DNA of 64,000 nt from Corythucha ciliata (taxonomy: Eukaryota; Arthropoda; Insecta; Hemiptera; Tingidae), in NCBI GenBank assembly GCA_038030265.1, contig CM075939.1, positions 38,421,253 to 38,485,252 on the forward strand, written 5' to 3'. The notes under the pieces were generated by a model. It had not been told where the DNA came from. It did not search any database and was given only the letters and a program-made list of their open reading frames with translations. The position numbers were made by a program, and so were the translations under genes. Below are positions 38,601 to 44,232 of the stretch, one piece after another. Numbering within the stretch: the stretch's first letter is position 1; each line of letters begins with the position of its first letter.

Positions 38601-41600
38601 ATAAGCTCACGTAAAATGATTCTAAGATTCTTTTTTTAAGGTAGGAATTTTTTGTTACTTCCCGAACTAATGCACACAACTTTTTGGCCAGTAGATATTT
38701 TCCGCCGGCCGGAGCCCGGAGATCGAGTCCCAGGCCCGGGCAAAAACCAGAGATCTGGCAACCCTAAACATCTCTGACGGGATAAAAACGCTAATTTGCT
38801 GCTAAAGTTGAGAAAAGGCTGAGTCTGACTCGCTGTGAAGGTATAGAGGCAAATTTCAGAAAATTTCTAATTTAAAATTTGGCTGTTGTTTTTTCAATTT
38901 GCAAACTTCATTGATGAACAATACAGCCGTGGTGATTTTTTTTATTGAACGCATTTCGGACCCATTCCCGGTGCCCCTCATCACCATTATCGCTTAACCT
39001 CTAAGGCTAAACACCTCACTCATTCGTAGTGTTTAGCATTAGAGGTGAAGGATAATGCTGGTGAGGGGCATCGGGAATGGGCCCGAAATGCATTAAATAA
39101 TATAAAAAAGCACCACGGCTGTATTTTTCATCAATGAAGTTTATAATGTACAAGGTACAGAGGCAATTTTACGGCTTTAATGTTCAAAACAAAAAACCGC
39201 TAAAATGCTGTTTTTGGGCCCAAAAAATCACTCATTCGCGTTTAAAATTGAGAAAACGCCAATCCATAGCTTCTAAAGGATATTTAGGGGCTGAAACTGA
39301 GTAAAAAGTGCTAATCCATAACGAAAATTAATGATTAATGTTTTATTGAATTTTTGAATATTTTATATGAATTAATGATTAATGAGCCAATGCGGGCCTT
39401 AAATTTAAAAAAGTGCTAATTCACGACTAATAATGAGAAAATCACTATTTATCGCGGCTTAAATTAAGAAAAACTCCAAAAAGTGCCAATTTGCAGCTGA
39501 AAATTGATGAAACAAACGCCAATTTGAGGCATAATGGAGAAAAATCTCTAATTTATAGGATAAAAACGCTAATAAATACGATAATATTCAGTTCAAATTG
39601 AGAAAAGGGCTAATCCCCTGCTAAAGTGTTGAAGAGGCGCTAATTCGCGGATAAAATGGAGACTTTTTTTAAAAATTAAAAATACGGCAATTTTCAGCTT
39701 TTCAAGACAACTTATCTGTGGCTAAAAGTGAGTAAAAGCGCTAATCTATGGCTGAAAGTGACCAAAAAAAAAAAAAAAAAATCGTTAACGTGGAGCTAAA
39801 ATGTAAAAACTCCGGTTAATTTGCGGATGATTTTTGAATATCGCTAAATAGTGCGCCTAATTTTCAGCACAAATTGAAAAAAAAAAGTGCGAAATTCGCT
39901 GCTATAGGAAATGAAAAAAAATAACAGCTGAAATTGAGAAAAAACACTAATTCACGAATGAAATTTAAGAAAACCACTAATTGGCGGGCAATTTGTGTCT
40001 AATATTCGAAATATGTACGCCAATTCGAGAATTCTGAAGCCTATTATTTATTTGTGCCAAAAATTGCGAAAAAGCGCCAATTCTTACTTAGCTGTAGGGG
40101 AAACAACCCGCTAATTCTTAGCTAAAACGGAGGTAAAGTACTAATCCATTGCTTAAAGTGAAAAGAAACTGTTAATCCAGGGGGCCTATTCTCTAACAAC
40201 AAGCAATATTTTTTTCGCCAGCCATATGTCTATTTCATTCATTTGTTTGAAGAAACTTAATGAAATAAACATATGACTGTGAAAAAGTTATTGCTTCGGA
40301 GTTAGAGAATAGGCCCCCAGGGCTAGAGTGTAAAAAAACGCTAATTTTAGAGAGCCGCTCATTAGCACGGCTAAATTTAAGAGAAACTCTAATTTTCTAG
40401 CTTTTTTCATTGTCAAATTGAAATAAAGCGCTGATTCGCTGCTATAAATTTAGGAAAACGCCAATTTTTACAAAAATCAGATGGTAAAATTGAGAAAAAG
40501 CGCTAATTCGCGGATAAAATAGAGACAAATTTCAATTTGTGTCCAAAATTGAAAATACGCCAGTTCGTGGCTTCTGAAGGCTATTTATCTGTCGCAAAAG
40601 TTGAGAAAAAGCTACTCACGGCTAAAACTGAGGAAAAGCGCTAATCCTCAGCTAAAAGTGATAAGGAATTGCTAATGCAGGGTTGAAACGTAAAAAAAAA
40701 AAACCTGCAAATTTGCGACTAATTTTGGAAAATGGATAATTAACGCGGCACAATTAAGAATAACGTTTTTGTTAGCTGAAATTGAGAAAACGTGATAATT
40801 CGCTGCAAAAAATTGAGAAAACCGCTAATTCGTGGGATAAAAACTCTACTCTGCTGCTAAACTTGAGAAAAAGCTCTAATTCGCGGCTATAATAGAAACA
40901 AATTACAATTTGTGTTCAAAGCGCCGCCCATACGCTCGAACTGTGGATAAACGCTAATTTTCAGCTCGAATTGAGAAAAATTGCTAATTCGCTCTAAAAC
41001 GCCGCAATGGACGCTCTCTCAAAAACGCCAATCCGTGACTAGAATTCAGAGAAATCGCTTATTCACGGGACAAAAACACTACTATGAGGCTGAAATTGAG
41101 AAGAACGACGCGGCAAAAATTGAGAAAAGCACTAATTTGCGGGTAAAGTTGACAAAAAGCACTCATTTGTTAAAAGAAATTGAGAAATTCAATTGAGTTG
41201 ACTTCAATTGAGAAATTCATGGTTTAAACTGGTCATATGCGCTAATTGCCGGATAGGGTGGGGAAAATAGCTGTAATTCGTTGCTAACATAAGGAAAAGG
41301 CTACGTTAAAATTATATTTTTTGGTTTATACAGAGACATAGGGGCCTCTCAAAGATTTCCGCCCCGGGCCCCGATGGGTATATGTGCGCGAGTGAGTCTA
41401 CATCAGCAGTTCTGCCTCCGCGCTTCCGGCTAATCGCATCTTACATCCTACAAACCGTGTGTTCGTCGGCTTTGAAAGTAAACAGCAAACGAAACGAAGG
41501 GCAGGTACCGCGAAAGTATGCATAACCACTTGTTGGCTCCGGGAAGCAAATGATGAAAGGAACGCCTAAAATAAACACTTCCGTGAATTGAGTAAACCTA

Positions 41601-42145
41601 TTGTTGATGTTTTTTTTTCACTGTCATTATCGTTCACGCTGGTCTTATTCGTCCACACAAGTCAAGGCCGAAAATTGTTTACCCTGTTACTGGTTTTTTT
41701 TTTTGTCTTCACAGCAGTCCAATATGTTTTCTAAAAGGTGTTGATGAGATACAAGAGATTTTTCATGCTGTTTTTTCTCAGCGCCTAGCAATGACTCGAC
41801 AAAATCTGACGTTGTCCCACGCGGAAAACAAAAGGAATCGGAAATTTTTATATTAAAAAAAAAAAATAACTCACAGACGCACGAAGCGACGATTCTCAAG
41901 AGAACGATGAAGAGTAATTTGTAGAAATCGGCGTCATAGTGAAATATGTGACTGGCGACGGTCGGTAGTTCGTCGTCGGATGCGATAGCACTCCCGTTGG
42001 TTTCAAGCAGGTATTCATCGAGTCCTGACTGAGGAAGACCCAGTCCCAGGCGAAAGAGTTCATCGATGATGAATAGCGGAGGAACTCGTAGTAGGACATC
42101 GACCAGACTCAAACCAGTCAACAGTCGGGTATAATGCAAAGGCAT
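17952..42145 (-). CDS. RNF139: RNF139/TRC8-type ER membrane RING E3 ubiquitin ligase, complete gene, 632 aa
   Basis: The spliced coding exons (minus strand) are 42145-41875, 19919-19634, 19534-19325, 19259-19001, 18944-18715, 18654-18084 and 18023-17952. They total 1,899 nt with compatible phases. The product is a multi-pass membrane protein ending in a C3H2C3 RING-H2 domain (residues 578-615: CAIC, CNHYFH, C601, CPLC). The vertebrate family is about 660 aa. Family members sit in the ER membrane, bind sterol-regulatory and ER-quality-control partners, and ubiquitinate membrane proteins for degradation; this role comes from the family and is not tested here. Diagnostic stretches are [13 protein letters not shown] near the N-terminus, [45 protein letters not shown] and [13 protein letters not shown]. 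The first intron is 21,955 bp; the other five are 56-99 bp. The start ATG at 42145 directly follows an in-frame stop. The acidic tail after the RING is shorter than in vertebrates. Confidence 0.93.
20130..20930. repeat. Family-B array with a 48-bp poly(A) run
   Basis: Degenerate units (GAAATTAAGATCCGAAAA, ATATTCAGCCAGGAAACT) recur roughly every 30 bp. An uninterrupted run of A occupies 20,620-20,667. Confidence 0.7.
21040..22870. repeat. Mosaic of family A, C and D arrays
   Basis: The stretch 21,040-21,200 is family A (T-rich). The stretch 21,258-21,313 is a 20-bp tandem repeat (GACTCATGCTTGCTGGGATG, nearly three units). The stretch 21,390-22,020 is family C (GAAATTTGGTTTTTGAAAGA type). The stretch 22,170-22,870 is family D (CAATTTGTGCCCTGAAAATG then GCCAAACCGG), with a unit of 30 bp where countable. 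The three families abut with only a foldback between C and D. Confidence 0.7.
22032..22168. mobile_element. Foldback element, about 137 bp
   Basis: GCGTTTTCCATTGCCTAAAA then TTCCGCT at the left is inversely matched by AGCGGAATTTTAGGCAAATG then GAAAACGC at the right. The inner stretch also pairs (TTTCCACCCGT with ACGGGTGGAAA). The loop is about 30 bp. It lies exactly at the junction between a family-C and a family-D array. Confidence 0.8.
23105..23260. repeat. Dispersed repeat related to 54,325-54,445
   Basis: GGGAACAGGC, CCCACGTGTGTTTGAAAATT, CCAGAAAGGCTTTTATTTGT and TCTGACAAGCAT are shared in the same order with the segment at 54 kb, which there forms one arm of an inverted repeat. Confidence 0.7.
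23266..23358. repeat. Second copy of the 95-bp repeat at 17,700
   Basis: Near-identical to 17,700-17,795 with a 10-bp deletion after GAATGAACCCCATA. It lies inside the giant intron, in the same orientation as the copy beyond the gene's 3' end. Confidence 0.85.
24026..24380 (+). pseudogene. Disrupted copy of the C2H2 zinc-finger gene
   Basis: This is a duplicate of the gene at 10,577 together with about 300 bp of its 5' flank and some 3' flank. The frame from ATG 24026 matches fingers 1 and 2, then a 4-base TTAA insertion near 24,167 shifts the frame into a TAA at 24,173-24,175 (49 codons). Beyond the shift a good frame resumes, encoding two further fingers with CTHCEYKT and CPHCDYKA ligand pairs and ending HHTGQ like the intact gene. 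One finger is missing relative to the five-finger copy. It lies antisense in the giant intron of the RNF139-like gene. Either it is a decayed paralogue or the four bases are an assembly error. The finger deletion is independent of the frameshift. Confidence 0.8.
24381..25600. other. Non-coding DNA with a dispersed repeat
   Basis: After the zinc-finger copy the sequence is mostly unique. The stretch 25,140-25,380 is the relative of 5,600-5,860 (CCAGTGGCGCC, GGACCCACCC, TCCCATTGTAACAA). The open frame 24,625-25,041 and overlapping minus frames are not supported by any domain. Confidence 0.45.
25600..27545. repeat. Mosaic of family B, A and D arrays
   Basis: The stretch 25,600-25,990 is family B, ending in the recurrent CGAGCACTGGGCTAGCC / CCCTGATGAATAGTCGTG module. 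The stretch 26,030-26,660 is family A, T-rich. The stretch 26,640-27,230 is family D in inverse orientation (GGGCGTGAATAGTCAGTT, TTCAGGCCGTGAAT). The stretch 27,300-27,545 is family A, A-rich. Confidence 0.7.
27559..28985. mobile_element. 1,427-bp foldback transposon with about 600-bp inverted arms and TA target duplication
   Basis: The element starts CAGGGTGGATCCGTATAAGT and ends with the exact complement (ACTTATACGGATCCACCCTG), flanked on both sides by TA. The arms (27,559 to about 28,166 and about 28,383 to 28,985) are nearly identical inverted copies over about 600 bp, with a loop of about 215 bp containing C runs. No transposase is encoded; the twin open frames in the arms are mirror images of the same DNA. 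The terminal CAGGG and TA duplication suggest a non-autonomous Tc1/mariner-type DNA transposon. The high arm identity points to recent origin or gene conversion. It is inserted in a family-A array. Confidence 0.88.
28990..30910. repeat. A-rich family-A array preceded by a TAGCGTACCGAGG module
   Basis: After AATAGCGTACCGAGG (29,078), a module related to those at 12.0 and 57.25 kb is followed by about 1.6 kb of 30-bp family-A units. The landmark phrase CTTCTGAAGG with CAACTT or CACTCTTG occurs at 30,153 and 30,590. Confidence 0.75.
31240..31960. repeat. Family-C array
   Basis: Units of the type GAAATTGGGTTATTGAATTT then GCCAAAACCGC recur about every 29-31 bp. The array ends at the insertion site of the retrotransposon remnant. 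Confidence 0.7.
31992..34770 (+). mobile_element. Decayed non-LTR retrotransposon flanked by a 22-bp target-site duplication
   Basis: The flanks 31,970-31,991 and 34,771-34,792 are identical apart from one base (both begin TAGCTGGGAGGGGG and end GTCTTGA). Inside, in order on the plus strand, are an ORF1-like part (32,349-32,847: coiled-coil stretch, then [27 protein letters not shown] and a Lys-rich end), an endonuclease-like part (about 32,965-33,550: [39 protein letters not shown]), a linker region, and the start of a reverse transcriptase (34,165-34,446: [12 protein letters not shown]). The rest of the RT is deleted. The 3' end has AATAAA and a short TATC-type tail. Frameshifts and stops interrupt all parts, so it is not autonomous. 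Confidence 0.85.
34840..38770. repeat. Segmental repeat, inverted copy of 3.19-5.0 kb, carrying later insertions
   Basis: The stretches 34,840-34,930, 35,400-36,435 (A-rich family-A array), 37,846-38,160 and 38,590-38,765 align in reverse order with 3.19-5.0 kb. Extra DNA in this copy is 36,436-37,845 (containing the reverse-transcriptase fragment) and about 38,160-38,590 (with GGGCCGGATCTTGC and CCATGATCCAGCCCTG). The shared part reads directly across the empty site in the 3.87-kb copy (AAGAGAAA then GCTCTC on the same strand). Confidence 0.78.
36460..37485 (+). mobile_element. 5'-truncated non-LTR retrotransposon: reverse-transcriptase fragment
   Basis: The plus strand encodes the middle and end of a non-LTR reverse transcriptase. 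[20 protein letters not shown] and DRRQRVEV are followed, after a frameshift, by [14 protein letters not shown] (motif B) and LYADDTSQV (catalytic YADD), KTSLVVFRG, a YLGIRIS..LKWDGHV thumb region and a C-terminal [14 protein letters not shown] segment. Stops and frameshifts are present. Both ends lie in TTA/ATT simple repeats (36,459-36,481 and 37,459-37,483), and TAAAAATAAAATGG marks a 3' end. Clade assignment (jockey/CR1-like) is tentative. Confidence 0.85.
38903..39142. mobile_element. Foldback element, 240 bp, with hammerhead-like motif
   Basis: The ends AAACTTCATTGATGAACAAT, ACAGCCGTGGTG and their inverse complement (CACCACGGCTGT...CATCAATGAAGTTT) pair, as do the inner segments (CCATTCCCGGTGCCCCTCA with TGAGGGGCATCGGGAATGG). 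Each arm, read toward the other end, contains TGGTGATGAGGGG or CTGGTGAGGGG, then a G/C stem, then CCGAAATGC. There is no coding capacity. Confidence 0.85.
40180..40318. mobile_element. Small foldback element, about 139 bp
   Basis: GGGGGCCTATTCTCTAAC at the left and GTTAGAGAATAGGCCCCC at the right are exact inverse complements. The inner stretches (CATATGTCTATTTCATT and AATGAAATAAACATATGACT) also pair, leaving a loop of roughly 20 bp. It lies inside the family-A array. Confidence 0.88.
41875..42145 (-). CDS. RNF139: RNF139-like gene, exon 1 (N-terminus, first membrane segments)
   Basis: The ATG at 42145 is followed by 90 codons plus one base, then a good donor (GTCT/GTGAGT at 41874). The sequence [20 protein letters not shown] corresponds to the N-terminal segment of vertebrate RNF139, and [18 protein letters not shown] matches the next hydrophobic segment. 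The split codon T/GT joins exactly to exon 2 at 19919, restoring LRIVASCV followed by [12 protein letters not shown]. Between the two segments is a family-variable acidic loop (ASDDELPT). Family alignment, phase match and total length together support the long-range join. Confidence 0.88.
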
Positions 42146-42498
42146 CTAGTCTTTCGGGGGGATCCCGTCGAGTAACAAACACTGAGACACATAAAATGTT
42201 GAACAAGAAGATGATCAGTCAGGTAACTGGTGAATTTAGCTCTTTTTCGAATGTAGAAAAGTCTAGTTGTCTCAAATTTGCACTTCTCCCTGCATAGTCC
42301 TGTTAAATACTGTCTAATCTAAAAGGAGACCCCTCGCGAGATTACGTATCCCCCCAGCAACTCTCTGGTATCAGCGCAGCCGTGCGGATAAACGCGGTAT
42401 AACCTTTTCACAAGGTAACAGTTGTAACCTTTTCTTCCGGACGTCTCTCCTTTCATGTCGCGTCCAAACGGTCGAACGTCCCCCCCTGAAAATATGAG
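42146..42498. promoter_or_regulatory. Divergent intergenic region between RNF139-like and HHAT genes
   Basis: Only 353 bp separate the two start codons, which point away from each other, so the segment must contain both core promoters and 5' UTRs unless either gene has a distal 5' exon. It contains no family A-D repeat. A local duplication (GTATAACCTTTTC and TTGTAACCTTTTC flanking CACAAGGTAACAG) lies at about 42,393-42,435. I see no canonical TATA box. Bidirectional promoter activity is inferred from the layout. Confidence 0.6.
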
Positions 42499-44001
42499 AT
42501 GCACGGTCGTTTACCGAGAGGTGAGTTGTCCTTTTGCGTATTTATCTGGCTGTTAAGTTTCGCCTACTCATTGTTTCGCGTCTTCCAAGACGGCGACGAA
42601 CTACGACGCCGGTCCTCCCTCGGTCCAAATGACTTTGAACCCGGTTGGCGATGGCTCGAGAGTCGTGTCCTTGATGTGACGGATTCTGACTGGACACTGT
42701 GGACCGGTCTTCTTGTTCGACTCATACCGTGGACGGTTGTTCATTTGACTGTGGCCGAAATATTGAGGCGATTCGACGTTCACGCGGTTCCCGTGGGTCA
42801 CTTCCTTGTGACACTCGTCGCTGTCGTGGCTAATTTTCCCATCGTTTTCCCTCAAATCTTAATCGGTGAGTTCTTAGTATTTTTCGCAGTTTCTTTCAGC
42901 CGGTCTAAAGTTGTCACATGGCTGTGCTCAGTCTGCCTGCTGTTCGTTTACAATATGCTACCTGACATTCTTCAAAATAACTTTGGAGTAAAGTACGACG
43001 ATATCGTTCTAATTCACGTGTGCATGGGGTGGTTTTTGTTGAAATGCACTGATTTCGCACTGTCTGAAAAGAATTCAAACCACCCAACTGAGCGATTCAT
43101 GGATTTCCTAGGCTACGCTTTTTACTTGCCTTCATTCTTTCTTGGACCATTCATCCCTTACGACTGCCTTATAGTAGACCTTTACGCTAAACCTCGCCCC
43201 TGGACTCTTAATCGAATCTTCGACCTAGCCAAAAACCTAACCAAAGTCCTTTTCTGGTACTGTTTTTTCCAATTCTCCTCCCATTTCCTGTACTGTCACT
43301 CCATGCACTACCGCGTCGTTGACGTCGTCCCACTCGGTCTTTGGACCCTAAACGGCGTCGGCCTATGCATGGCGCAATTCTTCATGGTCAAATATATCGT
43401 ACTGTACGGTGCATCCGCCTGTATCGCCTGGACCGAAGGCTATCAAGCACCGCCCACACCACGCTGCGTTTTTCGCATTCACCTCTATTCAAACATGTGG
43501 CGTCACTTTGACCGCGGCTTCTATCTGTTCATGATCAACAACATCTACCTTCCCGTCTGTTCTGACAAAACGCCGCCCCTTTGGAAACGCCTCCTCGCGT
43601 CGTTCGTCTGTTTCTGTTTCGTGTTCGTTTGGCACGGCCTTCAAACCACCATATTCGTGTGGTCGATTCTTAATTTTCTCGGAGTCGCCAGTGAAACAGT
43701 CGTTAGATCGTTTCGAAAGACTCGATCGTTCGCCAAAATTCGTGCCAGTTTCAACGCGACCAATTGGCGCCGCTTAGAAGCTGCTGCGAGCGCTCCATTA
43801 TGGGTTATGGCTGTCATATCGAATTACGTGTTTTTCGGTGGCCATGAACTGGGCATGGTGTACATTGAGAAAATTGCCAACGCTTCTTGGCAAGCCCTAA
43901 CCGCAATCTATTTGGTCAGCTATTGTATGTGTCACACTTCGATCGAAACATTCAGAAGGGAGGAAATCAAATCGAATAATTCTAAACAAAAACAACAATA
44001 A
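42499..44001 (+). CDS. HHAT: Hedgehog acyltransferase (MBOAT family), single exon, 500 aa
   Basis: An uninterrupted 500-codon frame from ATG 42499 to TAA 44001 matches HHAT (vertebrate about 490 aa) over its whole length. HHAT is an ER multi-pass enzyme that transfers palmitate from palmitoyl-CoA to the N-terminal cysteine of Hedgehog proteins (Drosophila Rasp). The N-terminal LPRGELSFC corresponds to the family start, and about ten hydrophobic segments follow. The conserved MBOAT core is present: the WRHFDRG motif with Asp338, and the VWHG motif with the invariant His379. The family-typical LNFLGVASETV and SNYVFFGGHELGMVY blocks follow. Both key residues are intact, so an active enzyme is expected. 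The gene is intronless, whereas its neighbours have 7 and 25 coding exons. It is head-to-head with RNF139 and tail-to-tail with the P-glycoprotein gene. The C-terminus ends in a polar NNSKQKQQ tail. Confidence 0.93.
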   Translation: MHGRLPRGELSFCVFIWLLSFAYSLFRVFQDGDELRRRSSLGPNDFEPGWRWLESRVLDVTDSDWTLWTGLLVRLIPWTVVHLTVAEILRRFDVHAVPVGHFLVTLVAVVANFPIVFPQILIGEFLVFFAVSFSRSKVVTWLCSVCLLFVYNMLPDILQNNFGVKYDDIVLIHVCMGWFLLKCTDFALSEKNSNHPTERFMDFLGYAFYLPSFFLGPFIPYDCLIVDLYAKPRPWTLNRIFDLAKNLTKVLFWYCFFQFSSHFLYCHSMHYRVVDVVPLGLWTLNGVGLCMAQFFMVKYIVLYGASACIAWTEGYQAPPTPRCVFRIHLYSNMWRHFDRGFYLFMINNIYLPVCSDKTPPLWKRLLASFVCFCFVFVWHGLQTTIFVWSILNFLGVASETVVRSFRKTRSFAKIRASFNATNWRRLEAAASAPLWVMAVISNYVFFGGHELGMVYIEKIANASWQALTAIYLVSYCMCHTSIETFRREEIKSNNSKQKQQ

Positions 44002-44043
44002 TTTACTGTCAGAACGAGTAAAAATACATTCTATTTTTTTTTT
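44002..44043. other. 42-bp gap between convergent stop codons
   Basis: HHAT (plus) stops at 44001 and the P-glycoprotein gene (minus) stops at 44044. No AATAAA is visible in the gap on either strand, so at least one 3' UTR probably runs into the opposite gene and the mature transcripts would overlap as antisense pairs. Confidence 0.6.
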
Positions 44044-44232
44044 CTATTGATTCAACAAAAGTTCGTAGTATTTGCCTTTTAGGTTTCTCAGCTCGTCGTG
44101 AGTTCCCTGTTCTACCACTTTCCCGTCATGTAAAACCACTATCACGTCAGCGTCCCGCACAGTTGCCAGCCTATGAGCGATGACTATACTTGTCCTTCCC
44201 TCGCTTGCTTTGTCCAAAGCCTCCTGTACAAT
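44044..44232 (-). CDS. ABCB1: P-glycoprotein last exon: C-terminal part of NBD2
   Basis: The exon follows acceptor TGATCAG at 44233 and encodes [15 protein letters not shown], then [19 protein letters not shown] with the H-loop His1257, [19 protein letters not shown] and a TAG stop. It continues exon 24 in phase across a 4,587-bp intron and contains the NBD2 switch region, without which ATP hydrolysis would fail. Confidence 0.93.
   Translation of the reverse strand: MVQEALDKASEGRTSIVIAHRLATVRDADVIVVLHDGKVVEQGTHDELRNLKGKYYELLLNQ

Larger units (their letters stand above)
38770..41330. repeat. Long A-rich family-A array ending in a CCGCCCCGGGCCCCGAT module
   Basis: About 2.4 kb of 30-bp units (GCGCTAATTCGCGGC then TAAAATTGAGAAAAA), interrupted by foldbacks at 38.90 and 40.18 kb. 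The right end (GGATAGGGTGGGGAAAATAG, then GGGGCCTCTCAAAGA, TTTCCGCCCCGGGCCCCGAT at about 41,341-41,378) matches the right end of the 57-kb array (59,182-59,321). Confidence 0.78.
19920..41874 (-). other. 21,955-bp first intron of the RNF139-like gene
   Basis: The intron is bounded by GTGAGT at 41874 and a polypyrimidine-CAG acceptor at 19920. It contains arrays of families A-D, a broken zinc-finger gene (24.0-24.4 kb), a 1.43-kb foldback element (27.56-28.99 kb), two non-LTR retrotransposon remnants (31.99-34.77 and 36.46-37.49 kb), small foldbacks at 22.03, 38.90 and 40.18 kb, and a segmental inverted duplication. I found no additional exon of the gene within it. Exon 1 and exon 2 join in frame without one. 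Confidence 0.8.

Noticed and set aside
42601..42855. 84-codon minus-strand frame inside HHAT
   Set aside because: Shadow of the HHAT coding frame.
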